From: Erysipelotrichaceae bacterium
Lineage (GTDB): Bacteria > Bacillota_I > Bacilli_A > Erysipelotrichales > Erysipelotrichaceae
Assembly: GCA_015058955.1 (NCBI GenBank)
Contig: SVBJ01000019.1
Location: forward strand, 1-38,450
Direction of reading: 5' to 3'
Length of the DNA stretch: 38,450 nt
The notes beneath the pieces are model-generated. The model was given only the letters and a program-made list of their open reading frames with translations. It was not told the DNA's origin and searched no databases. The position numbers and the translations under genes were made by a program. This document shows positions 23,102-31,056 of the stretch, one piece after another (position 1 is the first letter of the stretch; the number at the start of each line of letters is the position of its first letter).

Positions 23102-24841
23102 CTAATATCTTACGTTTGCCTTAATTACCTTAACAGGTTTATCATCAAGCGGTTTTATGACCACATCCCCTGCATCTGCTGGGATGATGAAGGTTTCGGC
23201 ATAATGTACCACATAAGGTTCAAATCTTCCTTCAGGGCTCTCTAATACAGCCTGCTGCCCGTCTACCAGGTTACAGATGCAGAATTCCCCATCACTTCTG
23301 AAAGTAACTGAAGTTCTGACATCATATACTCTTGATTCAATAAATTCCAGTTCATGTAAGCCCGTTCTGGTTTCCTTATAGTTCTCATCTTCATGAAGAA
23401 CCGTAAAGTTGTTTACCAGGTTCTTCTTTACCCATTCGGTGGTACGATCAAACTGAATGACCTTTTCCCCATCTTCAATGTGGATCGGTCTAGGCAGACC
23501 ATCCAGTCCCAGTCGGTCCCAGTCCCACAGCTTAAAGGTAAAGTTATAAGGTGTGGCACTGATTTCCAAAACCATGGTATCACTGGAAGAACAGTGTACC
23601 GTTCCAGCCGGAATCAGATAATGATCAAACTTTCTGGCATGGAAATAATTGACAAACTTCTTATCATCAAACTTATTGGTCTTCTGAGCATCCTTAAGCT
23701 CTCTAATCATTTCATCAGGGTCAATGCCTTCCTTCAAGCCAAGGAAAACACCGCCGTTTTCACCACAGTCAAGGATGTAGTAACTCTCATCTTGAGTATA
23801 TGACATGCCGAATTTCTTATGTATGTATTCGGTCGTTGGATGTACCTGCAGAGAGAGATTCTGTCCACCCATGGTATCAAGAAAGTCAAATCTGATCGGG
23901 AACTCAGCCCCGAAACGGCTGTAAGTTTTCTTTCCAAGAAACTGTTTTGGCAGATACTTGGTCAGATTCATGGTAGGTGATTCCACACGGACATTTCCAA
24001 AGCGTAAGAAGATGCTGTTTTCCTCAGGAACACCGTCAAACGACCAGGCATAGTTTTTCCGGGACGGATCCAGATGACATACTTCCTTCATCCACTGACC
24101 GCCCCAGACTCCCGGGTCAAAATATGGTACCATTCTGAACGGTTTCTGTGTCAGTTTATTAAGTGCTGCCAGTAACCCTTTTCCGCATACCATGTTTGGC
24201 TTGTTTTCGACATTGGTATCCAGATAATAGTCGATTCTGTCAAACAGCCCTTCCTTATGTCTGTCAGCTATGCGCCATTCAATGAAGTATCCTCTCTTGA
24301 TCTTTCTTAATGAATCTTCTTTTTCATTATTGCACTTGAAGTTGGTCATGCCTTTACGGTATCTCAACTGGATTTCCCATCTTGTCATGTCCGCATATAC
24401 CAGCAAACCTTCATCAGTTACCAGCGAAGCACCGAAACCATATACCAGAACTTTCTTATTGGAATGGATTGCTTCCTTTACTTCTTCAATGGCTTTATTT
24501 AGTTTTTCTTCATCAATGAAATCCATGATGGTGCCGTAGTAATAGATACCTCTTACTCTGTCATCGGTAAGAAACGGCTTCATTATTTCAGTGATCTTCT
24601 CACCTTCATAGAAGATATCATCCATCAGTACAACCAGATCAAAATCTGCTGCCTTTCTGATGTTAGGCAGTAACTCCTGATCGTAAACCCCCGGATAGCA
24701 GTCAACAACCAGGACGTTTTTCAGTTCATTACTCAACTGATTTACAATGTCATCCCATCCTGAAAAGGCCTTGTCATCAAAACCTTTTATCTCAGTTTCC
24801 GGAAATCTGTCGTATTTGCTTTCGAAATCAAGATACTTCAT
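23102..24841 (-). CDS. Class I phosphomannose-isomerase-like protein with extra N-terminal domain
   Basis: A 579-residue soluble protein, much longer than ordinary ManA (about 310-390). The C-terminal part (about 235-579) is the cupin isomerase: MGGQNLSLQVHPTTEY (Gln/His metal ligands), YTQDESYYILDCG (Glu), YLIPAGTVHCSSSDTMVLEI (His) and FTFKLWDWDR. It should convert mannose-6-P to fructose-6-P. Residues 1-230 (VVDCYPGVYDQELLPNIRKA, KKVLVYGFGASLVTDEGLLV) form a separate alpha/beta domain. That part recalls a nucleoside-kinase-like fold without a visible P-loop, which I cannot assign. It is the last gene of the LicT-controlled operon, 18 bases after the cupin glucose-6-P isomerase, and a terminator follows. 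Isomerase activity is likely but untested; the N-domain may be regulatory. Confidence 0.8.
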   Translation of the reverse strand: MKYLDFESKYDRFPETEIKGFDDKAFSGWDDIVNQLSNELKNVLVVDCYPGVYDQELLPNIRKAADFDLVVLMDDIFYEGEKITEIMKPFLTDDRVRGIYYYGTIMDFIDEEKLNKAIEEVKEAIHSNKKVLVYGFGASLVTDEGLLVYADMTRWEIQLRYRKGMTNFKCNNEKEDSLRKIKRGYFIEWRIADRHKEGLFDRIDYYLDTNVENKPNMVCGKGLLAALNKLTQKPFRMVPYFDPGVWGGQWMKEVCHLDPSRKNYAWSFDGVPEENSIFLRFGNVRVESPTMNLTKYLPKQFLGKKTYSRFGAEFPIRFDFLDTMGGQNLSLQVHPTTEYIHKKFGMSYTQDESYYILDCGENGGVFLGLKEGIDPDEMIRELKDAQKTNKFDDKKFVNYFHARKFDHYLIPAGTVHCSSSDTMVLEISATPYNFTFKLWDWDRLGLDGLPRPIHIEDGEKVIQFDRTTEWVKKNLVNNFTVLHEDENYKETRTGLHELEFIESRVYDVRTSVTFRSDGEFCICNLVDGQQAVLESPEGRFEPYVVHYAETFIIPADAGDVVIKPLDDKPVKVIKANVRY

Positions 24842-24859
24842 ATTTACATGTCCTCATTT

Positions 24860-25639
24860 CTATGGTTCGTAGTTTTCCCATAAGTCCTTCCGGGTTTCCG
24901 GTTTGGAAACAAACAGGAAACGGTCAGGATCATTTTGGAACTGGGTATAGACAGGGACTCCCTTCTCAATGCCGAAATCGGAATAATCCCTGGCTTCCTT
25001 TATAATCAGATGGCAGTCATCATAGTTTTCATTCTTAATGAACTCCATCTTACCTTCTTTATTAACGATTGGAAAGAATGCCACACCTTTGTGCTTTCTT
25101 ACTCCCACATAATCAAAACCGTAATCTCGGACACACCAGGCTCCAAAAGTCATGTTCTTGGTTACATCACCGACGATCGTAGCATGTGCCCAATAAGGAG
25201 GAACGATTACCACATTACCTTCATGAGCTATGACGGCATAGCATCTGCCAGGGTTATCCTCAGCCCTTTCCTGCATGTATATTATTGCGGTTCCGCTCCA
25301 GATCTCATATACCTCACATGTTGAGGAATTGCAGGATGGGCTTATGGCATGGATGTGACCCTGTGATCTTACCGGTTCCTTGCCAAGCAGTCCCTTGGCA
25401 TAGGTTACCGCCCCAAACAGCAGATCTCTTTCCAGCATTGCCGGTTTGTCTGTCTCATTGCCGACATCCATGGCTATGGCATAGACATTTTCCGGCCCTG
25501 TACATTCCGGATCCATCAGTGATTTTCTGATGGCATCAAGTTTTCGGTATTCCACTTCCGGTCCGAAAACTCCCTTTCCGTATTCAAAGCCAAGCGGATC
25601 AAACACCGGCTTAATGTCAAATCCAGGATAAAAGCTCAT
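24860..25639 (-). CDS. Cupin-type glucose-6-phosphate isomerase
   Basis: A 259-residue cupin protein matching the metal-dependent phosphoglucose isomerase family first known from archaea, which is unrelated to Pgi. The metal site is visible: RSQGHIHAISPSC (His95, His97), TCEVYEIWSGTAIIYMQE (Glu109) and PPYWAHATIVG (His152). The phrase EDNPGRCYAVIAHEGNVVIV is typical of the family. I start at the ATG at 25639, seven bases after GGAG; an upstream ATG overlaps the ribosome site and the GH1 stop codon. It lies two bases after the 6-phospho-beta-glucosidase gene, so it likely funnels released glucose-6-P to fructose-6-P. Confidence 0.87.
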   Translation of the reverse strand: MSFYPGFDIKPVFDPLGFEYGKGVFGPEVEYRKLDAIRKSLMDPECTGPENVYAIAMDVGNETDKPAMLERDLLFGAVTYAKGLLGKEPVRSQGHIHAISPSCNSSTCEVYEIWSGTAIIYMQERAEDNPGRCYAVIAHEGNVVIVPPYWAHATIVGDVTKNMTFGAWCVRDYGFDYVGVRKHKGVAFFPIVNKEGKMEFIKNENYDDCHLIIKEARDYSDFGIEKGVPVYTQFQNDPDRFLFVSKPETRKDLWENYEP

Positions 25640-25641
25640 AA

Positions 25642-27036
25642 TCATTCTCCTTCAAATCCTCTGTGCTTAATCAGTTCTGCATACCATTGAGCACTTTTCT
25701 TTTCTCTTATCTTTTTACTGTCACGGTCATATTCATACAGACCGTAGCAGTTTTTAAACTGGCTGGTCGGTGACCATAAATCAACAAGTGACCAGACATT
25801 ATATCCCATTAATCTGACGCCTTCCTTTAAGGCTTTGTGTACATATTTCAGATGTTCACTGATGAATTCAATGCGATAGTCATCTTCAATGATACCATCA
25901 GCATTCCTGTATCTGGATTCTCCATGTATGCCCATTCCGTTTTCAGTGATCATCATTTCAATATCAGGGTATTCAATTTTGTTTCTGATCAGCAGATCAT
26001 AGATCACCTGAGGATAGATTTCCCATCCTCTGTCCTTATTGAAATGTCCCTCAGGATTACGGTAGTGTTCCCAGAAGGAACTCTTTACATAATCCATCCT
26101 GATTGGTTCCTGTATTTCAACAGTTTCTCTGCCTTTTACTCGTATTGGTGTGTAAATGTTAATTCCCAGGAAGGAAACCGTGTTATTTTTTATCAGTTGA
26201 GAGTTACTCTCAATAGTTTCAATATCAGTATATTTATGCCGGAAGTTCAGCCATTCAGAGCTTATTTCACCTTTCAGCAGCGGTTTTTCAAATACCTCGT
26301 AGTTAACCAGTCGGTACATCTCTGCTGCCTGCAGATCTTCGGGATTTTGAGAGCGCTGATAGACAATGCCCTGATTAAGTACTGTTCCGATCCTGCCTTT
26401 GGTTCCCGTTTTCTTAAAAACTTCAACAGCTTTCCGGTGAGCAATGATCATGTTGTAGCAGGCCTTAAGACTTTTGGCAATGTCGCACTGCCATGGGTAG
26501 CAGATCCCTATCTGATACTTGAACAGTACATCCATGATAGGTTCGTTATATATGAACCATCCATCTACCAGCCCGTCAAACAGTTCAACGCATTTCTGAC
26601 AGTAATAGACGAAATTGTCGATTATAGAGGGATTGCTGAAGCCGCCCTTATCTTCCAGGTAAGCAGGCATATCAAACCAGTAAAGTACCACTGACAGGAA
26701 TAGTCCCTGCTCCTTAAAGGATCTGAACATGTTTCTGTAATACTCAGCTGCTTTCTGATTTACGTTTATCCCATCAGGAATCAGTCTGGACCACAGTACT
26801 GAAGTACGGTAACTGGATAATCCCATTTTCCTGACTGCTTCCACTTCCTGGTGATAGTCATGATACATGTCCAGGGTATCATCCGGACTTACACGCTCGT
26901 AAAAACGTCCGGGATCAAGGCGGTAACCACGATCCCATACTGTTTCACTCTTGCCATCGCTGTAAGCTGCCCCTTCCGTACCGGTAGCCCAGACGGAGGC
27001 ACCAAAGAGAAAATCATCAGGAAATGTATATTTCAT
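25642..27036 (-). CDS. GH1 6-phospho-beta-glucosidase-like enzyme
   Basis: A 464-residue glycoside hydrolase family 1 (beta/alpha)8 barrel, normal length. The N-terminal FLFGASVWATGTEGA, the acid/base in FIYNEP (Glu165) and the nucleophile in MITENGMG (Glu near 361) are intact. The C-terminal segment SPTSQFKNCYGLYEY contains the Ser...Lys...Tyr pattern typical of members that bind a 6-phosphate, which fits the PTS EIIBC in the same operon. It lies three bases after the esterase gene and has only a weak ribosome site, so coupling is likely. The expected product is glucose-6-P plus an unphosphorylated sugar; the exact disaccharide is unknown. Confidence 0.88.
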   Translation of the reverse strand: MKYTFPDDFLFGASVWATGTEGAAYSDGKSETVWDRGYRLDPGRFYERVSPDDTLDMYHDYHQEVEAVRKMGLSSYRTSVLWSRLIPDGINVNQKAAEYYRNMFRSFKEQGLFLSVVLYWFDMPAYLEDKGGFSNPSIIDNFVYYCQKCVELFDGLVDGWFIYNEPIMDVLFKYQIGICYPWQCDIAKSLKACYNMIIAHRKAVEVFKKTGTKGRIGTVLNQGIVYQRSQNPEDLQAAEMYRLVNYEVFEKPLLKGEISSEWLNFRHKYTDIETIESNSQLIKNNTVSFLGINIYTPIRVKGRETVEIQEPIRMDYVKSSFWEHYRNPEGHFNKDRGWEIYPQVIYDLLIRNKIEYPDIEMMITENGMGIHGESRYRNADGIIEDDYRIEFISEHLKYVHKALKEGVRLMGYNVWSLVDLWSPTSQFKNCYGLYEYDRDSKKIREKKSAQWYAELIKHRGFEGE

Positions 27037-27039
27037 AAA

Positions 27040-27819
27040 TTAAAACCCGAAGAAATGGAAAGCATCATCCAGATACTTGTTCCAGAAGAAGAAATCATGT
27101 CTGCCATCAGCTGTTTCATATTCCAGTGACAGCGAAGTATTGTTACTGACATATTCCACAAACTTATTCGAATATGTCAGGCATAAAGGATCCTGCAGAC
27201 CGCAGATGGCCTTCAGTCTCGGCTTAGCTCCTTCATATTCATTAAGTTTGTTTACTGCATTGTAAAGATAGTAACGGGAATCATGGAACTCTTCTTGTGT
27301 ACCGAAGGCTCCCATTACCTGACGGGACATGGTTTCATTGATACCGAAGATTACACCGTTTTCATAGTCCAGACCCAAAGGCCCGGAAAAGGCATAGGCT
27401 GCCCGGTATTTATCCGGATTATTCATTGCCAGCATGAAGGCACCATATCCACCCATGGAAACACCCATGATGAAAGTATCCTCTCTTTTAGTGGAGATCG
27501 GCAACAGCCTGCTTAACTTGACCGGAAGCTCTTTCGTTACATAGTCATAGTAGTCAAAGCCGTTCTTGCCGTCAGTATAGAAACTGTTAGGGCAGTTAGG
27601 CGTTACCACGGCACACCTATATTTTCTGGCAACCTGTTCCAGCATGCTTTTCTTCATCCAGGACAGATAATTATCCTTGTAGCCATGCAGACAGTAAACC
27701 ACAGGATACTTATATCCATCCGGTACTTCCTCATCAAGTTTTTCATCAGGAATGATGATGGCTACTGGTGTGTACATGTTCAGATATTCAGAAGCAATTG
27801 TGATATCAATAAAAGCCAT
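27040..27819 (-). CDS. Alpha/beta-hydrolase esterase (EstA/esterase D-like)
   Basis: A 259-residue cytoplasmic serine esterase with the esterase D/tributyrin-esterase fold. Oxyanion-side PVVYCLHGYKDNYLSW (about 39-54), nucleophile elbow GVSMGGYGAFML (Ser121) and a C-terminal catalytic His in ADGRHDFFFW (His241) are clear. It lacks a signal peptide, so it acts on imported substrate. Ribosome site GGGAGG precedes the ATG at 27819; the gap to the ChbG-like gene is 14 bases. In this operon a role in removing O-acetyl or similar groups from imported oligosaccharides is plausible, by inference from context. Confidence 0.83.
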   Translation of the reverse strand: MAFIDITIASEYLNMYTPVAIIIPDEKLDEEVPDGYKYPVVYCLHGYKDNYLSWMKKSMLEQVARKYRCAVVTPNCPNSFYTDGKNGFDYYDYVTKELPVKLSRLLPISTKREDTFIMGVSMGGYGAFMLAMNNPDKYRAAYAFSGPLGLDYENGVIFGINETMSRQVMGAFGTQEEFHDSRYYLYNAVNKLNEYEGAKPRLKAICGLQDPLCLTYSNKFVEYVSNNTSLSLEYETADGRHDFFFWNKYLDDAFHFFGF

Positions 27820-27833
27820 TACATAAACCTCCC

Positions 27834-28595
27834 TTAAGGTAAGTCATCGTAAGTAATTACCTTAATGTCATTATCCTTCAGCCACTGTTTTGTTTCCTCA
27901 GAAATGCACATGGCAACTTCCCGAGGTCTCGGCATTGTCAGAGATGAGACATTCAGTATTTCCTGATCCAGATAACCTGGATGGCAGACAAACATCAGGT
28001 AGCCGTTTTCTCCATAATCCTTAACTGCTGCCCTCTTCAGTGATTCAAACGGATCATAACCAGGTCCCATTGATTCCATGGAAATGTGCAGCAGTGAATT
28101 ACGGAATGGTGTCGGTCCGTTAAAGTTAACGCCCAGGAAATCACAGCCATGTCTTCTGGCTACGATCTCCATGCCTTTAAAAAATTTTTCCGAGGCCACG
28201 GCGTGACCTTCAAAGTAATGAGGCTTATCACCCGTGAGCTTAACAAAAGCCTCGTATTGGGCTTCTATTTCCTTGATGACCTCATCCAGTACGACAAAGT
28301 CAAGGCCTTCCTTAGCCGCCTGGCGGTAAACACTCGATCTTTTCAGGTTGCCGTTTTCATCACAGATACTTGGCACTTCCTTTGGATCACATAACGGTTT
28401 CCCAGCACAGATATTGGTGTGTAAGCCAAGACATAATGGCAGATCCTTGATCAGATCATAGCCATGCTGGGTAGCCGGCATGTTGGTCATTATTCCCACT
28501 GAACGGATTATTCCATCACGGCAGCTTTTCTCAATGCCGTAGTTGATGCCTTCGGTAAAACCGAGGTCATCCGCTCTTACTATTATTTCTTTCAT
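27834..28595 (-). CDS. ChbG/YdjC-family carbohydrate deacetylase
   Basis: A 253-residue metal-dependent deacetylase of the YdjC/ChbG group, which removes N-acetyl groups from chitobiose-like (phospho)sugars. The metal and catalytic residues are visible: IVRADDLGFT (Asp9, Asp10), CLGLHTNI (His59), KPHYFEGHAV (His126, His131) and VCHPGYLD. I start at the ATG at 28595 (MKEIIVRADD) with GGAGG five bases upstream; the longer open frame upstream contains a hairpin and no ribosome site. It sits between the PTS and the esterase. This suggests the imported sugar carries N-acetyl groups or that the enzyme is a broader carbohydrate deacetylase. Confidence 0.88.
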   Translation of the reverse strand: MKEIIVRADDLGFTEGINYGIEKSCRDGIIRSVGIMTNMPATQHGYDLIKDLPLCLGLHTNICAGKPLCDPKEVPSICDENGNLKRSSVYRQAAKEGLDFVVLDEVIKEIEAQYEAFVKLTGDKPHYFEGHAVASEKFFKGMEIVARRHGCDFLGVNFNGPTPFRNSLLHISMESMGPGYDPFESLKRAAVKDYGENGYLMFVCHPGYLDQEILNVSSLTMPRPREVAMCISEETKQWLKDNDIKVITYDDLP

Positions 28596-28613
28596 AAAAA
28601 CCTCCAGAAAACA

Positions 28614-28639
28614 AAGGCAGCATATTGCTATACTGCCTT
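28614..28639 (-). terminator. Hairpin between the PTS and ChbG-like genes
   Basis: Stem AAGGCAG/CTGCCTT with a 12-base loop followed on the minus strand by TGTTTTC. It may be a partial terminator that lowers expression of the distal genes, or a processing/stability hairpin. It starts about 20 bases after the EIIBC stop. Confidence 0.6.
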
Positions 28640-28658
28640 CATTATACAATATTTCCGC

Positions 28659-30059
28659 TTACTTTACTGCCGGATCGTTCTTGTCAAAACCAATGAAATA
28701 TGTCAGAGCAGCAGTTGCCAGGAATGCAATGACTGAACCTAAGATACCATTGATCAGGTTACCTGTACCGCCTTGGGCATATGGAATAAACCAGCCCAGA
28801 ACGTTGGTTGCACCTAACATGTAGGCTTTTACCTTGGTAATGCCCAGATATAATCCGCCGATAAAGCCGCCAAGAATCAGGGCAATGAACGGTCTCTTAT
28901 ATCTCATGCCGATACCATAAAGAACCGGTTCAGAAACACCGCCGGCTAATCCGGATACCAGATAACCTAAGGCCAGTGATTTTTCCTTCTTTTCCTTGAT
29001 TCTTAAGAATGCACCTAAAGCCATGCCATAAGCAGCTGCTGTAGCAGCACCGCCACCAACGATGACGCAGGCATCAGGCTGACCGCCGAATAATGCCATG
29101 ATTGCAGGAATGATTACAACAGTATGCATGCCTGTCATTACCAGGAATTCCCAGAATGCACCGATCACGGCTACAGCCAGGAATCCGCCATGAGCAGAAA
29201 GCATATTGAAGAACTTGCCTACATAGTCACCAATGTAACTTCCTAACGGAGCCAGCAGGCATAATCCTAACGGTACCATAATCAGCATCGTGCAGAATGG
29301 TACGAATACTGTTGACAGAGCATCAGGCATGATCTTTCTCAGGAACTTTTCAACATAGTACAGGATCCAAACGCATAACAGAATTGGAACTACGGAACTG
29401 CCATAGTTTACCAGACGCATTGGGATGCCGAATACCGTGAATGGCTGTCCACCCGTAACAATTTCAATAAGTGTAGGAGCAACCAGAATGCCACCCATGT
29501 ACATTCCCAATACCGGTGATGCGCCGATCTTTCTGGCAGCTGAGAAGCCCAGATAGACTGGCATGAAATAGAAACCGGCATCATACAGGAAGCTTAACAG
29601 TCTGTAGATGTTACTGTCAGCCGCAAACAGCTTCAGCATGTCTGGTCCAAAAACGACCTGGATAGTCTTGAACATTGCTGCAGCCATCATGATTGGAATC
29701 AATGGAACCATGCTTCCTGACAGATAGTCAAGGATTGCCTTGCCTATTCCCTTAGGTGAGCGATCCTTTGGAGCATCCAGATTTTCATCAATTGCTTCCT
29801 GAGCAGAAAGTCCGGTCATCTTGATTACTTCTTCATATACCTTTGGAACACTCTGACCAACTATTATCTGGTACTGTCCGCCGGCATGAACGACGCCAAT
29901 GATACCGTCGATCCGCTTTACTACATCGTCATTTGCCAGTGATTCATCCTTGAGAGTAAGTCTAAGGCGCGTCATGCAATGAGATGCAAGTGTAATGTTT
30001 TCCTTACCGCCTACACTTTCAATGATGGCAGCAGCCTTTTCAGCATAAACATTTGCCAT
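28659..30059 (-). CDS. PTS beta-glucoside/glucose-superfamily EIIBC
   Basis: A 466-residue phosphotransferase permease. The EIIB domain (about 1-85) has the phosphorylated Cys28 in ASHCMTRLRLTLKDE and GQYQIIVG. The EIIC domain (about 100-460) has about ten membrane segments and the family motif GGVSEPVLYGIGMRYKRP. BglP-type proteins often have a C-terminal EIIA (about 620 residues total); none is present here, so EIIA must come from another protein. Start at 30059 with a strong AGGAGG. It lies 57 bases after licT, with a hairpin between them. With the GH1 enzyme it indicates import and 6-phosphorylation of a beta-linked disaccharide. Confidence 0.93.
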   Translation of the reverse strand: MANVYAEKAAAIIESVGGKENITLASHCMTRLRLTLKDESLANDDVVKRIDGIIGVVHAGGQYQIIVGQSVPKVYEEVIKMTGLSAQEAIDENLDAPKDRSPKGIGKAILDYLSGSMVPLIPIMMAAAMFKTIQVVFGPDMLKLFAADSNIYRLLSFLYDAGFYFMPVYLGFSAARKIGASPVLGMYMGGILVAPTLIEIVTGGQPFTVFGIPMRLVNYGSSVVPILLCVWILYYVEKFLRKIMPDALSTVFVPFCTMLIMVPLGLCLLAPLGSYIGDYVGKFFNMLSAHGGFLAVAVIGAFWEFLVMTGMHTVVIIPAIMALFGGQPDACVIVGGGAATAAAYGMALGAFLRIKEKKEKSLALGYLVSGLAGGVSEPVLYGIGMRYKRPFIALILGGFIGGLYLGITKVKAYMLGATNVLGWFIPYAQGGTGNLINGILGSVIAFLATAALTYFIGFDKNDPAVK

Positions 30060-30086
30060 AATAAATCCTCCTTTACTGTTTATTAG

Positions 30087-30106
30087 TACAGCCCCCTTTG
30101 GCTGTA
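30087..30106 (-). other. Intercistronic stem-loop between licT and the PTS gene
   Basis: Perfect 7-bp stem TACAGCC/GGCTGTA with a 6-base loop. It has no T-run and no RAT consensus, so it is not a second antitermination site. A role in mRNA processing or stability is possible. Confidence 0.55.
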
Positions 30107-30116
30107 ATGGCCATTA

Positions 30117-30938
30117 TTAAGTTCTGTCAGATAACCTGTTAATGTGCAGGATCAGATAGAGTATTTCTTCTCTGGTAATTGCTCTGCCCAGAGTCTTGTT
30201 CAGATACTGTGAAACATTCAGTGCGCATTTATGGGCATCAGGATACTTCTCTACGACAGATTCATATATTTCCATGTTCTTACTGCCCATTTCCTGATCA
30301 TCAATGCGCTGGATCAGATAACGTACATGTGTTTCAAATCGGTAGATATTGAATTCATTTTCCCTTATCTCGATACCCAGATCATTAGATACTATTTTCA
30401 TTACCTCATCAATTATCTCGTCAATGCTTATTTCTCTCTGGGATTTCTGAGTACTCTGTTCCGATTCAACAATGTGCATGGCAATGATGGTAGCTTCATC
30501 TTTTGGAAGCCTCAGATTCATCTTCTTATTGATGTACTTCCAGGCCCATTTACCGGCATCGTATTCCTTTGCATAGTTATATCTGATATCCCGGCTGAGC
30601 TTCATTGGTACGTATTCATTGTTCTTATATCTCTCTATGGCAAAGTTGATATGGTCTACCAGTACGTAATACAGATAGTCTCCGATTTCAGCATTTACAT
30701 GCAGTCTGACATAGTCAACAATATCTATCGCCAAAGCTATTACTTTTTCATCAGCATGATAAAACATTGGCAAGTGCTCCCGCTGGACATCATAAAACGT
30801 TCTGTCTATCTTTGACAGATCCGTCAGCACATACGGCATTGTAGGGAATCCTATTCCCTTTCCGTATGCAACAAGATTACGCCCCTGATCGTCCTGGGCC
30901 AAGGCAAAGTTGTTGTTGATTTTCTTAATGATTCTCAT
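30117..30938 (-). CDS. licT: BglG/LicT-family transcription antiterminator
   Basis: A 273-residue RNA-binding antiterminator. The N-terminal CAT domain (about 1-58) begins MRIIKKINNNFALAQDDQGR and has GKGIGF. Two PRDs follow (about 65-170 and 172-273) with the regulatory histidines in DHINFAIERY (His96), AMHIVESE (His155), a PRD2 THVRYLIQRI and LILHINRL. I start at the ATG at 30938; the ribosome site (GGAG, eleven bases away) lies inside the terminator stem of its own leader, so its translation may also depend on antitermination. It heads the sugar operon and should bind the RAT at 30973-31003 when the beta-glucoside PTS is active. Confidence 0.93.
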   Translation of the reverse strand: MRIIKKINNNFALAQDDQGRNLVAYGKGIGFPTMPYVLTDLSKIDRTFYDVQREHLPMFYHADEKVIALAIDIVDYVRLHVNAEIGDYLYYVLVDHINFAIERYKNNEYVPMKLSRDIRYNYAKEYDAGKWAWKYINKKMNLRLPKDEATIIAMHIVESEQSTQKSQREISIDEIIDEVMKIVSNDLGIEIRENEFNIYRFETHVRYLIQRIDDQEMGSKNMEIYESVVEKYPDAHKCALNVSQYLNKTLGRAITREEILYLILHINRLSDRT

Positions 30939-30948
30939 GGGATAAAAA

Positions 30949-30995
30949 ACTCCAGACGAAAGCACTACCTTAAGGTTATGCCTCCTGTCTGGAGT
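30949..30995 (-). terminator. RAT-controlled leader terminator before licT
   Basis: 9-bp stem ACTCCAGAC/GTCTGGAGT followed on the minus strand by TTTTTTATCC. The upstream arm overlaps the RAT, so LicT binding should block it. Confidence 0.9.
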
Positions 30996-31003
30996 GACAA
31001 TCC
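30973..31003 (-). promoter_or_regulatory. Ribonucleic antiterminator (RAT) site for LicT
   Basis: The minus-strand segment starts GGATTGTCACT and ends GGCATAACCT, 31 bases, matching the known RAT consensus (GGATTGTNACT ... GGCAAAACCT). It overlaps the 5' arm of the leader terminator, the classic BglG/LicT arrangement. Confidence 0.9.
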
Positions 31004-31016
31004 TTTTATTAAATAC

Positions 31017-31045
31017 ATTTTCTCAAAAATACACAATTCTGTCAA
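31017..31045 (-). promoter_or_regulatory. Promoter of the licT sugar operon
   Basis: Minus-strand TTGACA (31045-31040), perfect -35, then 17 bases and GAAAAT (31022-31017), a weaker -10. Transcription would start about five bases before the RAT. I did not find a convincing catabolite-repression (cre) box. Confidence 0.65.
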
Positions 31046-31056
31046 ACAGGTATTTA

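Noticed and set aside
30087-30106. A second RAT/terminator between licT and the PTS gene.
   Set aside because: The hairpin has no T-run and no GGATTGT/AACCT pattern.
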